Assembly: GCA_946479225.1 (NCBI GenBank)
Contig: CAMLFI010000023.1
Coordinates: forward strand, 1 to 14,167
Direction: 5' to 3'
Length of the DNA stretch: 14,167 nt
From: an uncultured Mucilaginibacter sp.
GTDB lineage: Bacteria > Bacteroidota > Bacteroidia > Sphingobacteriales > Sphingobacteriaceae
This document shows, one piece after another, positions 1-8,025 of this stretch (the first letter of the stretch is position 1; each line of letters starts with the position of its first letter). The notes under the pieces were generated by a model, which was not told the origin of the DNA, searched no databases, and saw only the letters and a list, made by a program, of their open reading frames with translations. The position numbers and the translations under genes were made by a program.

Positions 1-1375
1 TTTCGGTACGCATATCCAGGCCATTTGCTGCAACAAATGCATTGCTCAATTTTGGCATTGTCTTATTTACCCGGTTTCGAACAACATTTAATGATTTATC
101 CAGATCTGCATCTGTAATTGTTCCATTTCTTTCAAAAACTGCTTCGGCATAATTCAATAGCACTTCGGCATAACGCAATATGCGTTGGTTGTTGCCACCT
201 GGATGGAAACCCGCAGCAGCAGCGCTTTCTTTGTAAATAAGCATAAATTTACGCCAAGCTGTTTTAATAGTAACGCCATGTACTGTTGAGCTGTTACCAT
301 TTTGGTCAGCCGCCACTAAGGTGCTTGCACCGTTGTTGTAAGTATCGCCGGTTTGATAGATAGAGTAGGCATATCTCGGATCGGTTTTAGCCGCGCCCGT
401 AACGGTACTTTCATATTCATTTAAAACCCGATCAGACGGGATCAGGTTACGCCATGCAACAGGATTGTATTCCTGGTTGCGAACGGTGGTTTGATTGGCC
501 GAAGGGCCGTCTGCACTTGGGCTTCCCCAGTTAAAGTCGTTGTTACCTTTATCTGCAAACACCATTTCAAATATCGACTCTTTGCTAAACTCGGTTTCCT
601 CTTCAAAATTGTCAAGGTACCTGTCGGTAAGCGCATAGCCATCTGCTCCCGATGTTGGTATTTTTAACAGAGCAGTCTTTGCACCGGCATAGTCACCGGT
701 TTGCATTAACGCACGGGCCAACATCGCGTTAGCAGCTGAAGCAGTAGCGCGACCACGTTCAACAGCTGATTTTTCGGGCAATGCAGCAGCAGCAGCGGTA
801 AGATCGCTCACGGCTTGTGCAAACACCGCTGCAACGGGTGATTTTGGTTTATAATCTGTAGGAGATGTTACAGCAGTAGTGTATATCGGCACACTTCCCC
901 ATTGGCTTGCTAACTCATAATAAGCCCATCCACGTAAAAACAGCGCTTCGCCAACTGCCCGTTTTACTAAGGCGGGGTTATCAGTAACCTTGCCAGCAGC
1001 GTCGGTTACAGAACAAGCCCTATGTATTACTGCGTATAAACCATTCCAAACAGAGTTCATTACCGGATTTGCGGGGTCAACCACACCGATAAGTATCTGG
1101 TTACGAGGCCCTTCTAATTGGGGACCTCCACTTTTTACATCGTCGCTACGCAAATCGTGAATAAAAAACCATTCCCGGGCAACCAGGTTATAGCCATGCC
1201 ATGCTGAATATACAGCGTTAACACCTTCTACCAACTGGTTGGCCGTTTTAAAATAGTTAGTTATAGTTACAGAATTGGGGTTGGTTTTATCGAGTGCACT
1301 TTTATTACACGAGATGGTTGTTAGTGTGGTGATCAATGTCGTCATCGCCGCCACGTATATTATTTTTCTTTTCAT
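1..1375 (-). CDS. SusD/RagB-family outer-membrane lipoprotein, partial (C-terminus beyond left edge)
   Basis: This reading frame is open for 458 codons from the ATG at 1375-1373 to the window edge, so the C-terminus is missing. It encodes a SusD/RagB-type surface lipoprotein, the ligand-capturing lid that works with the SusC transporter at the outer membrane. The N-terminus (MKRKIIY, then a hydrophobic stretch) ends in ISC with Cys at residue 23, a likely lipidation site, although the -3 position is Thr rather than Leu. The family pattern is clear: an N-terminal SusD-like part containing GEALFLRGWAYYELASQWG followed by VPIYT, then a C-terminal SusD part containing RILRYAEVLLNYAEA. A run of five alanines (GCT/GCA codons near 783-796) lies in a helix. 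Only 23 bases separate it from the susC-type stop codon, so the two are surely co-transcribed. Family members are usually 450-600 residues, so probably only tens of residues are lost. The ligand cannot be told from sequence. Confidence 0.93.
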   Translation of the reverse strand, partial: MKRKIIYVAAMTTLITTLTTISCNKSALDKTNPNSVTITNYFKTANQLVEGVNAVYSAWHGYNLVAREWFFIHDLRSDDVKSGGPQLEGPRNQILIGVVDPANPVMNSVWNGLYAVIHRACSVTDAAGKVTDNPALVKRAVGEALFLRGWAYYELASQWGSVPIYTTAVTSPTDYKPKSPVAAVFAQAVSDLTAAAAALPEKSAVERGRATASAANAMLARALMQTGDYAGAKTALLKIPTSGADGYALTDRYLDNFEEETEFSKESIFEMVFADKGNNDFNWGSPSADGPSANQTTVRNQEYNPVAWRNLIPSDRVLNEYESTVTGAAKTDPRYAYSIYQTGDTYNNGASTLVAADQNGNSSTVHGVTIKTAWRKFMLIYKESAAAAGFHPGGNNQRILRYAEVLLNYAEAVFERNGTITDADLDKSLNVVRNRVNKTMPKLSNAFVAANGLDMRTE

Positions 1376-1398
1376 TATCGTTATATTTTACTAATATT

Positions 1399-4300
1399 TT
1401 AGAAACCTGCCTGTAAACCAAATTGAAATGACCTTGCTGACGGGTATTGTCCAAAATCAACACCGTTAGTTAGGGTTCCGTTTTTTGAACCTATTTCGGG
1501 GTCTAAACCTTTATAGCCGCTTATTGTGGCCAGATTTTGAGAAGACACATACAGTCTTAAACGTTTAAAGCCGGCTTTTTGCAGCGTAGTCATTGCTGAC
1601 GAAGGCAAAGTGTAACCAATCATCACGTTTTTCAACCTTAAGTATGATCCGTCCTCAATCCAACGTGAAGACAAACGTCCGTTACCATTCGGATCAGAGT
1701 TGATAGCGCGTGGTATAGTTGTATTTGTGTGGGTTGGCGTCCAGGCGTCTAATACCTGTGTACCTGAATTAAATAGTCTCGTCATGCCCTCCGCTATAAT
1801 ACGCTCGGCGTTTAATATTTTGTTGCCTTGAACACCCTGGAAGAACACAGCAAAATCGAAGTTTTTGTATGATGCATTATAATTTAGAGAGTAACTAAAC
1901 TTAGGCATAAAGCTACCCAGATTGGTACGATCATAAGAATCAATAACACCATCGGGTTTGCCGTTAGGGCCGCTTAGGTCTTTAAATTTGATATCGCCCG
2001 GCTTTGCATTAGCCTGTGTAGGGCTGCTTGCAACCTGGGCAGCGGTTTGAAAAAGTCCATCAGTCACCCAACCATAAAAATACTGGATTGACTGACCCGC
2101 AACGGTATTGGTAAATGCATTACCCTGTCCAAAATCGGCGTCGTTACCAGATGGGATAGAAGCATTTGCCGTATTTAACGCCACTACATTGTTGCGCACA
2201 CCACTAATTAAGCCGGTAATATCGTACCTAAACTCACCAGTGTTTTTATGATAGCCCAATTGTAATTCAACACCAGTGTTACGCATGGAGCCAACGTTCG
2301 CCAGAACTCCTGAACCAAGGAAACCAAAGCTTGCTGGCGTAGGAACAGTTAAAATAAGGTTATCGGTTTGCCTCCTGAAATACTCTGCCACAATGGTAAA
2401 CTTATTGTTATATAAGCCCAGGTCAATACCTACGTTAAACTGTTTTGTTTTTTCCCAACTCAAATCAGGATTGGTTAAACCATTAGTAAACGATGAATTT
2501 GCATTACCTGATGCAGCACCGCCACCAAAAGGATAATAGGCCTGGTTTACCTGAACAAGGGATGCATAAGGATAATTACCTATTGAACCCGGGTTTATAC
2601 CGGTGATACCGTAGCCTGCTCTTAACTTAAATTCAGAAATTGATTTGTTATCAGCCAAAAAGCTCTCTTTATTGATGTTCCATCCTATTGAAACAGCTGG
2701 AAAGCTCGCATATTTATGGCCCGGAGCCCAGATTGATAATCCATCGCGGCGTATAGATGCGTTGACCAAGTATTTGCCTTTATAATCGTAGGTAAGACGA
2801 CCTACAACTGATTGCAATACATTGTCTTCGTTAGTATTGTTCGCTGCAATATTACTTGCACCATTCAATGTTTGAACGTCGTTAGAATTTTGCTCACCCG
2901 ACTCGGTTTGATTGATGTAATGCAGCGATTGCGTTTCATATACACCTGTTACGTTAATATGATGATCGCCAATGTTTTTGTCAAAGGTCAACTGTTGCGT
3001 ACCCAGCAAATTAAAATAGGTTTGACGCTGGAAGGCAATCTTTGCAGAAGATGAACTACCAGTACCGCCATCATTAAAAATAGGTGTATAGGTTGATTGA
3101 TACACATTAAGGTAGTTAGCTCCAAATGTTGATTTGAACCTTAACCATGGGAAAATTTTTGCTTCCACATAGGCAGTTCCTAAAATATTTGTGGCATTTC
3201 TTTGATTATTGCCAATTAAAGCACTTTCAACTGGATTTACAGGGTCAGAAGCATCAAAGCTGTTTAGCGGGCCTTGAAAACCACCTAATTTTGTCGGATC
3301 ATGTAACGGAATGTAAGGTTGCATACGCACCACATTGGTAAGTGGTGTGCGGTTGCCGTTATTAGGCTCATAGTGCTGCGTTGACGCAGATATGTAAACG
3401 TTTTCGCCAAAAGTGAATACCTTACTCACGTTATGGTCAGAGTTAATGCGATAATTCAAACGCTCAAAACTTTGCGCCTGTGCAATACCGTCCTGTTTAA
3501 AATAGCCTAATGAGCTAAAAAACCTCGAAATGTCATTACCACCGCTTAATGACAAGCTGTTAGAGGTAATTAACGCATTCCGCTTAAAATATTCATGCTG
3601 CCAATCAGTGTTAGTTTGCGCATATGTTTGCGAGGCACCTGCATAAACCGGTTGGTTAAAGTTGGCAGGTAATAAGCGTGGTGTGTTTCCCACGCCATTT
3701 AATGTGTTAGCATATTGTACGTATTGATTAGTATTAAGCAGGCTTAAATACTTAGCAGGGCTTTGTATACCTGCATAGGCATCATAATTAACACTAACCT
3801 TACCGTCTCTTTGGCCTTTTTTGGTTGTTATCAAAATAACACCGTTTGATGCCCTGGAGCCGTAAATTGCAGCCGCACTCGCGTCTTTCAACACTTGCAC
3901 ATTCTCAACGTCCCTCCCATCATAAGCGTTACCTGAAGCGCCCGGAAATCCATCAACCACATAAAGTGGGTCGGTTCCAAAGTTAATAGAGCTTATACCA
4001 CGTATTGCAACTATTGGACTTGTACCCGGGCCTCCATTATTGGTTACAGACAAACCAGCTACACGGCCTTGCAGGGCCTGATCAATAGTGGCAACAGGCA
4101 AGGCATTAAGGGTAGCGGAGTTAACAGATGAAATTGCGCCTGTAATACTCGCTCTTCTTTGCGAGCCGTAGCCCACAATAACAACCTCTACTAAGCTGCT
4201 GTTGGTTGGCTTAAGTTGCACATTAACTTCGCGTCGTCCGGCTAAGGCAACTTCCTGCGTTTCATAACCAATGTAGTTAAAAACAAGTGTTGCGTTTTGG

Positions 4301-4572
4301 CCCGCCGGCACATTAATAGTAAACTTACCTGCCGCATCGGTGCTGGTAGCAACCGTTGTGCCTTTGATAGTAACGGTTACACCAACAAGTGTTTGGTTGG
4401 TTTCGTCGGCAACTTTACCTGTAACAGGCACATCAGCGGCAATAATGGGACTTATCGCATTTTTTCCTACAACATTTTTTACCCGCTCAGCATTTGTTAC
4501 GGAGGCCAGGCATAAGCAGGCCGTTGTTGCTAAGAGGTAGATTTTGCATTTTTTGAGTAAATGATGATCCAT
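1399..4572 (-). CDS. SusC/RagA-family TonB-linked outer-membrane transporter
   Basis: The 1057-residue product is a SusC-type TonB-dependent receptor that imports oligomers captured by its SusD partner across the outer membrane. A signal peptide covers about residues 1-28 (cleavage after VTNA). A carboxypeptidase-D-like regulatory domain spans about 49-122 (VTGKVADE, GYETQEV). A TonB-box-like stretch, VEVVIVGYG, lies at 128-136. The plug covers about 140-252 and carries the SusC hallmarks DPLYVVDGFPG (201-211), VENVQVLKDASAAAIYGSRA (222-241) and NGVILITTKKG. The beta-barrel fills the rest and ends in the terminal aromatic FGLQAGF typical of outer-membrane barrels. The length is normal for the family. 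It is the first gene of the pair, with the SusD-type gene 23 bases downstream. No anti-sigma-binding N-terminal extension, ECF sigma pair or hybrid sensor is adjacent, so regulation is unknown. The substrate cannot be inferred because no hydrolase is in view. Confidence 0.96.
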   Translation of the reverse strand: MDHHLLKKCKIYLLATTACLCLASVTNAERVKNVVGKNAISPIIAADVPVTGKVADETNQTLVGVTVTIKGTTVATSTDAAGKFTINVPAGQNATLVFNYIGYETQEVALAGRREVNVQLKPTNSSLVEVVIVGYGSQRRASITGAISSVNSATLNALPVATIDQALQGRVAGLSVTNNGGPGTSPIVAIRGISSINFGTDPLYVVDGFPGASGNAYDGRDVENVQVLKDASAAAIYGSRASNGVILITTKKGQRDGKVSVNYDAYAGIQSPAKYLSLLNTNQYVQYANTLNGVGNTPRLLPANFNQPVYAGASQTYAQTNTDWQHEYFKRNALITSNSLSLSGGNDISRFFSSLGYFKQDGIAQAQSFERLNYRINSDHNVSKVFTFGENVYISASTQHYEPNNGNRTPLTNVVRMQPYIPLHDPTKLGGFQGPLNSFDASDPVNPVESALIGNNQRNATNILGTAYVEAKIFPWLRFKSTFGANYLNVYQSTYTPIFNDGGTGSSSSAKIAFQRQTYFNLLGTQQLTFDKNIGDHHINVTGVYETQSLHYINQTESGEQNSNDVQTLNGASNIAANNTNEDNVLQSVVGRLTYDYKGKYLVNASIRRDGLSIWAPGHKYASFPAVSIGWNINKESFLADNKSISEFKLRAGYGITGINPGSIGNYPYASLVQVNQAYYPFGGGAASGNANSSFTNGLTNPDLSWEKTKQFNVGIDLGLYNNKFTIVAEYFRRQTDNLILTVPTPASFGFLGSGVLANVGSMRNTGVELQLGYHKNTGEFRYDITGLISGVRNNVVALNTANASIPSGNDADFGQGNAFTNTVAGQSIQYFYGWVTDGLFQTAAQVASSPTQANAKPGDIKFKDLSGPNGKPDGVIDSYDRTNLGSFMPKFSYSLNYNASYKNFDFAVFFQGVQGNKILNAERIIAEGMTRLFNSGTQVLDAWTPTHTNTTIPRAINSDPNGNGRLSSRWIEDGSYLRLKNVMIGYTLPSSAMTTLQKAGFKRLRLYVSSQNLATISGYKGLDPEIGSKNGTLTNGVDFGQYPSARSFQFGLQAGF

Positions 4573-4631
4573 GGAATGATTTTTAAGTTTTAATAAAAGG
4601 TTATTTATACGGTTTGATTATGAAATGCATT

Positions 4632-4660
4632 AAAAGATACCAGAGAAAACGTTCGAACAA
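4632..4660 (-). promoter_or_regulatory. Candidate promoter of the susC-susD pair (TTG-N18-TATCTTTT)
   Basis: Read on the minus strand, TTG (4660-4658) is followed after 18 bases by TATCTTTT (4639-4632). This matches seven of eight positions of the Bacteroidota -7 element TAnnTTTG, with a -33 TTG at suitable spacing. Transcription would begin near 4626, giving a leader of roughly 55 bases before the susC-type ATG. A second, poorer match (TAACATTTG, one extra base) lies near 4814-4822. This is a motif match only. Confidence 0.4.
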
Positions 4661-5166
4661 TACAACACAAAACAGCGCATACGTTTTTAACGGGCATTTA
4701 AAAAAAGGCAATAAGTATAGTTTATATCGGTTTACTAATCATCGGTCCGCATTGAGGGACCTCTAATTATTACAGCAACTAAATTAGGTTGAAAACCTAT
4801 AATCAGTGTATCGCAAATGTTACAATTTGGTGGTTTAAATGTTGCTGTTTAACTTAAATCTGTTAATTTGGATGCCTTTTAGCGCTTGTAGCTAGGGTAT
4901 TTGACATTGGGTGTTCTATTCGCCGCCCCGGTGTTACAAACCCCAAATGCGTTTCAAATAGAAATCGCCTTTGTGTAAAACCGATAACAATTGAAGCAAT
5001 AAGTAAGGTATGAAGTGTAGTTCAACTCATCAGCGAAACGGAAATGTATGATCTATTTCAGGAAGCCCCTACCAGGGCATTTTATGTCGACTAAATTGAC
5101 TGGAATTATTCTAAAGCCTACCCGGTTTATTTGAGCCCGATAAGCTTAAAGTAAAAAGTGTTTAAC
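4661..5166. other. Intergenic stretch without a credible gene
   Basis: This is most of the roughly 700 bases between the susC-type start and the terminator of the next block. It is AT-rich, with no tRNA-like fold, no direct repeats long enough to notice and no sustained reading frame. Two things are visible. A short stem GGTCC/GGACC (4744-4748 with 4757-4761, 8-base loop) has no U-tract. A plus-strand frame around 5020-5160 reads protein-like on both sides of a single TAA (5092-5094) and could be gene debris. Some of the stretch may act as an upstream control region for the susC-type gene, but no operator is recognisable. Confidence 0.4.
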
Positions 5167-5212
5167 AAAAAACGAGTCTGCAACACTTGGTATTGCAAAC
5201 TCGTTTATCAAA
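5167..5212 (-). terminator. Intrinsic terminator downstream of the YdeI-like gene
   Basis: A 13-base stem (5171-5183 with 5193-5205) has one C-A mismatch and a 9-base loop. On the minus strand the hairpin is followed directly by TTTTT, because the plus strand carries AAAA at 5167-5170 and the stem itself begins AA. It lies about 75 bases beyond the stop of the leftward YdeI-like gene and would end that transcript. The other side carries only TTT then ATC, so it is a weaker terminator for rightward transcription. Confidence 0.7.
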
Positions 5213-5281
5213 TTGTATTGTTATTTAGTTCCAGTTGTTGAATTGCAAGGAGTGACGAATACTGACTTCGCGGCCGGCTAA

Positions 5282-5896
5282 TTACTTCTGGTGCTTCCAG
5301 AAACGGCCTTTACCTTCGGCTATCCATTCCAGGGCTTCGCTGATCCTTTTTTGGCGTGTTTCCTCGGTTTTGGCATCAGTGATCCAAATTATATATTCTT
5401 TGCGGAAAGAGTTGGATTTACTTTCAAAGATCTCTTTTGCGGCAGGCACAGCATCGAGCGCAGCCTGTAAATAATCAGGGATTTCCAGCACCTTCGGTTT
5501 ATCGGATACCGGTTTCTCCCGTTTGATTTTGACTCCGCTTTCATTCAGTGCCATCGCCTCCTGAATCATTGCAATGAATTCTTCATCCGGCGGCAATTGC
5601 TCCAATTTGTTGATTTTGCCAAAGAAACGTTGAATAGGTTTCAGGTCTTTGTCGGCACGCAAGCGCGGGTCGCTCATGAGTTCTGCTTTTAAAAAGGAGA
5701 ATGAGCAATGCTTGCTGTAAGCGGCCATCATACACATATGGTCACCTTTGTAGTCGAAATGCGGGAAACTCCATTTGATGGATTCTTTCGCATCGGGGCA
5801 ATTTTCCCGGATCAGTTGGCGCCAGTGTGTCAGGATCGGCCGGGCGAATTCGGGGGCATTAGCTATATATGCGTCGATGGCGGGGTCTTGATTCAT
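5282..5896 (-). CDS. DUF1801/YdeI-like protein (OmdA C-terminal domain)
   Basis: The 204-residue soluble protein has an N-terminal DUF1801 domain (about residues 5-110; landmarks IDAYI, ESIKWSFPHFDYKG, SFSFLKAELM). Its C-terminal region belongs to the YdeI/OmpD-associated (OmdA) type (about 140-200; RKEYIIWITDAKTEETRQKR, EWIAEGKGRFW). The family was named from links to bacteriocin protection and OmpD in enterobacteria; its biochemical role is unknown. I chose the ATG at 5896 because the protein then starts right at the domain (MNQDPAIDAYI). The frame stays open to 6112, but that extension would overlap the 3' end of the AraC-type gene and reads as low-quality sequence. It follows the AraC-type gene by 64 bases, so co-transcription is likely. 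A strong hairpin terminator lies downstream. Confidence 0.85.
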   Translation of the reverse strand: MNQDPAIDAYIANAPEFARPILTHWRQLIRENCPDAKESIKWSFPHFDYKGDHMCMMAAYSKHCSFSFLKAELMSDPRLRADKDLKPIQRFFGKINKLEQLPPDEEFIAMIQEAMALNESGVKIKREKPVSDKPKVLEIPDYLQAALDAVPAAKEIFESKSNSFRKEYIIWITDAKTEETRQKRISEALEWIAEGKGRFWKHQK

Positions 5897-5960
5897 AACA
5901 CAAAGGAAGGGGATCCCTATCAAAAGCGAGTGGTCGAAAACATGGAAATACCGGTAAATT

Positions 5961-6851
5961 TTATGATTTACGAAGCTGAGATGGGGTTTGACCGGTATGT
6001 TTTTTAAAGAATTTACTAAAGTTGGCCGGATCGGAAAAGTTAAGCTGGTAAGCGATCTCGGCGATCTGGAGGTCTGTATAAAGCACCAGCGACCGGGCCT
6101 CGACGGCAACACGTGCGACGATAAAGCTCAGGGCGTTCTTACCAGAGGCCTGTTTGACGGCCTGGGAAAGATAATTGGTGGAAACCGACAACATGGCCGC
6201 ATATTCCCCGACCGTCCGCTTCTCGATATAATGATGATCGATGAGCCGAAGATAGTGGCGCATTAGCGTTTGCTGGCTGCTTACCGTGTTAACAACCGGT
6301 GTCACCAGGGACGAACTATGCAAATGATACAGCAGCCCCAGTAATTTGACCCGCGCCTCCATATGCTGCGCACTGTCCGAGCGTTCATACGCCGAAAATA
6401 CTTCTTCAAAATGCGGGGCTAAACTTTCAAAAGTCGCCTTTCCGAACTTGAACAAATTAGTATTCAGGATATCGAATAAAGGAAACTCCTTGTTAAAGTC
6501 GGGTTTAAAGAAAGCGAAACATTCAGGTTTAAAATAAATGACATAACCCTCCAAGGCGTTATTATGCGCAAAACTGTAGACCAAATTAGGCGAATGAAAG
6601 ACCAGGTAAGAGTCCGGGTCCTGCACAGTCCGCTCACCATAGTTCACTTCGATCTTCCCTGAATTAAAAAACAACGCAAAAAAATAAAAGGACCGTTTAA
6701 AAGGTGGTCTATACACCTGCACCGCCTCATCCAGCGGCTTTAAACGCAAACAGTAAAAATCCGGGTTTACTGTACGGTCCGGCCAGGGAATCGAAGCCAG
6801 GAACTCATTGATATCGTTATAATAAGGAAGTTTTGATCTTTTTGGCACCAC
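5961..6851 (-). CDS. AraC-family transcriptional regulator
   Basis: The 296-residue DNA-binding regulator is built as an N-terminal cupin-like sensing half (about residues 30-120) and a C-terminal AraC/XylS double helix-turn-helix. The first HTH covers about 208-242 (VGEYAAMLSVSTNYLSQAVK). The second covers about 259-296, with the family signature IAEIAYQLNFSDPANFSKFF then KKHTGQTPSQLR. Length and order are typical of the Bacteroidota type whose N-terminus reads YYNDINEFL. The likely start is GTG: two adjacent GTG codons occur (6851-6849 and 6848-6846), and no in-frame ATG lies between them and the upstream stop. The YdeI-like gene downstream may be its target or simply share its transcript. 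The effector is unknown. It could act on distant genes, because regulators of this kind often sit beside unrelated loci. Confidence 0.92.
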   Translation of the reverse strand: MVPKRSKLPYYNDINEFLASIPWPDRTVNPDFYCLRLKPLDEAVQVYRPPFKRSFYFFALFFNSGKIEVNYGERTVQDPDSYLVFHSPNLVYSFAHNNALEGYVIYFKPECFAFFKPDFNKEFPLFDILNTNLFKFGKATFESLAPHFEEVFSAYERSDSAQHMEARVKLLGLLYHLHSSSLVTPVVNTVSSQQTLMRHYLRLIDHHYIEKRTVGEYAAMLSVSTNYLSQAVKQASGKNALSFIVARVAVEARSLVLYTDLQIAEIAYQLNFSDPANFSKFFKKHTGQTPSQLRKS

Positions 6852-6941
6852 AAGCCTAAAATAAAAAAAGAATTTGTTTTAGTGGAGGGCTGCTATGAGG
6901 CTTTTTAATTATAGATCTTTGAAGTTACATTAAGGTTGGCT

Positions 6942-7151
6942 TCAAGTACCTGTCTCTGTTATTCTTTCAAACGAATATTTATCCTTTATAAAAAAACGAA
7001 GGTAGCGCCCCTTTACCCGCGATGCTGCTAACTCTTTATAAACAGTTTCGGGCACGTCCTTGTACACATATACCTGTCCGGATACAAAACTTACTGCAAG
7101 CGTTGAGGTAAGAGTATCATAATCCATCTTTCTGATAACCGTTGAAGGCAT
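6942..7151 (-). CDS. KTSC-domain small protein
   Basis: The 69-residue protein consists almost entirely of a KTSC domain. Visible landmarks are a beta-rich start (IRKMDYDTLTSTLAVSF), SGQVYVYKDVPETVYKEL, then the closing block KGRYLRFFIKDKYSF. In the family the closing block is usually Ala/Ser-Gly-x-Phe-hydrophobic followed by Ile-x-x-x-Tyr; here SRVKGRYLRFF deviates slightly. KTSC domains occur alone or attached to lysyl-tRNA synthetase-like and other proteins, and their function is not established. Its start lies four bases after the stop of the 64-residue gene, so translation is probably coupled. It is the last gene of the leftward cluster headed by the DUF421-type gene. No clear terminator follows, only a 6-base stem at 6919-6945 without a U-tract. 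Confidence 0.82.
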   Translation of the reverse strand: MPSTVIRKMDYDTLTSTLAVSFVSGQVYVYKDVPETVYKELAASRVKGRYLRFFIKDKYSFERITETGT

Positions 7152-7155
7152 GTCG

Positions 7156-7350
7156 CTATTTAAGTTTATCCGGCTTTTCGTCGGGATGATCTTTAAAATA
7201 TTGGCGGGCCCTTTTTAAACCGGTGGCAATGGCAATGCCTTCGTCTCCGCTATCTTTTAATATTTCGTTGGCTATCTCTGTCGCCTTGTCCCGCAGATAC
7301 TCAGGCTGGTTTTTGTATGATGGCGGGTAATCTCCGTTATACCATGGCAT
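7156..7350 (-). CDS. Small conserved-type protein of unknown function (64 aa)
   Basis: I do not recognise a named family. The product is highly polar. It starts MPWYNGDYPPSYKN, continues with a helix (LRDKATEIANEILKD), then GDEGIAIATGLKRARQYF, and ends in a charged tail DHPDEKPDKLK. The pattern Met-Pro-Trp, Asp-Tyr-Pro, Ser-x-Lys-Asn followed by two amphipathic helices resembles small bacterial proteins often annotated as hypothetical, so it is likely real and folded. There is no signal peptide or membrane helix. It sits 29 bases after the DUF421-type gene and four bases before the KTSC gene, on the same strand. That spacing argues for one operon and supports the coding call despite the short length. 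Confidence 0.75.
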   Translation of the reverse strand: MPWYNGDYPPSYKNQPEYLRDKATEIANEILKDSGDEGIAIATGLKRARQYFKDHPDEKPDKLK

Positions 7351-7379
7351 AGCTTATCAATTTATGTTAACAAATAATA

Positions 7380-7877
7380 TCAAGTCGTTTCCTTCTTTAT
7401 AGCGCTTATCTCGCCGTTTCGCTCAATATAAATGTGGTCTATCTTCTCCATGTCTTCTGTAAGCGCGGATTTTCTGACACCCTGCATCACGTCCTCACGG
7501 CAAACCTGCACGCGTTTTAAATGATCGTCAATAAATCTGCCTTTTTCAAAAAGCATGATCTTATCCCCTTCAACAAAACGTCCGAAAGCTGGGTAACGCA
7601 CGGTGAGCCAACCAAACGCCCTGTGCAATAAAGCGACGACAAAGCAGGTTACCACAATGGGCACAAAAGGCGATGCACCCACAACCGCGCGACTTAAAAT
7701 AGCGCCCATCAAAATGCTTATAATATTGTCAAGCGGTGTGCGCAGCCCGAATGAACGACGACCGGACAGGCGGATAATTATCAGCGCCAGCAAAAACATA
7801 GTTATGCCTCTGCAGCTCATCTGCAGGGCATTTAGCTCCTTGCCTTCTCCAAAAATCATTATAAAAAAGCCGGTCAT
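7380..7877 (-). CDS. DUF421/YetF-family membrane protein
   Basis: The 165-residue integral membrane protein belongs to the DUF421 (YetF) family. Three hydrophobic segments are seen at about residues 23-37, 51-67 and 70-88, followed by a cytosolic C-terminal domain (about 95-160). Family landmarks are RLSGRRSFGLRTPLDNIISI, GAILSRAVVG, and in the soluble part GDKIMLFEKGRF followed by DDHLKRVQVCREDV. YetF-type proteins are inner-membrane proteins of unsettled role; some Bacillus paralogues affect spore germination. The start at 7877 gives a short N-terminus before the first helix, as usual. It heads a leftward cluster with two small genes and is divergent from the FAD/Rieske gene, with 148 bases between their starts. 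Confidence 0.87.
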   Translation of the reverse strand: MTGFFIMIFGEGKELNALQMSCRGITMFLLALIIIRLSGRRSFGLRTPLDNIISILMGAILSRAVVGASPFVPIVVTCFVVALLHRAFGWLTVRYPAFGRFVEGDKIMLFEKGRFIDDHLKRVQVCREDVMQGVRKSALTEDMEKIDHIYIERNGEISAIKKETT

Positions 7878-8025
7878 GTTAATATATATTTTCTGTTATC
7901 TCATTCTCACACAGCTCCATAACGATCCTGTGTAATTGACATTAACAAACAGGACAACGGGTGGTTTTAACATAAATTTTTACACTTTTTCAAAAACAAG
8001 CTCGGTTTCAAACAGTTAAATTGGT

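Noticed and set aside
783..796. Trinucleotide GCA repeat in the SusD-type gene
   Set aside because: It simply encodes a short alanine run in a helix and is too short to be a contingency repeat.
2276..3341. Several plus-strand reading frames of 64-86 codons within the SusC-type gene
   Set aside because: They are antisense to strongly supported coding sequence, have no recognisable motifs and look like frame shadows.
4744..4761. Short hairpin GGTCC/GGACC in the intergenic stretch
   Set aside because: The stem is only 5 base pairs with no U-tract. It is too small to call a terminator or a riboswitch.
5897..6112. N-terminal extension of the YdeI-like frame by 72 codons
   Set aside because: It overlaps the 3' end of the AraC-type gene, has a composition unlike the family, and the domain begins right after the ATG at 5896.
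5282..6851. Possible recent transfer of the AraC/YdeI pair because of GC-rich patches (for example 38 G/C in 6061-6120)
   Set aside because: Composition varies widely within the pair (20 G/C in 6481-6540), and there are no flanking repeats, tRNA or mobility genes, so transfer is not supported.
6917..6946. Stem TTGAAG/CTTCAA at the end of the KTSC gene
   Set aside because: It has 6 base pairs with a 15-base loop, overlaps the stop codon and lacks a following T-run on the minus strand. It is not a credible terminator.
7909..7933. Palindrome ACACAG/CTGTGT between the divergent DUF421 and FAD/Rieske genes
   Set aside because: It has the position of an operator, but is only 6 base pairs with a 13-base spacer and no second copy, so it is compatible with chance.
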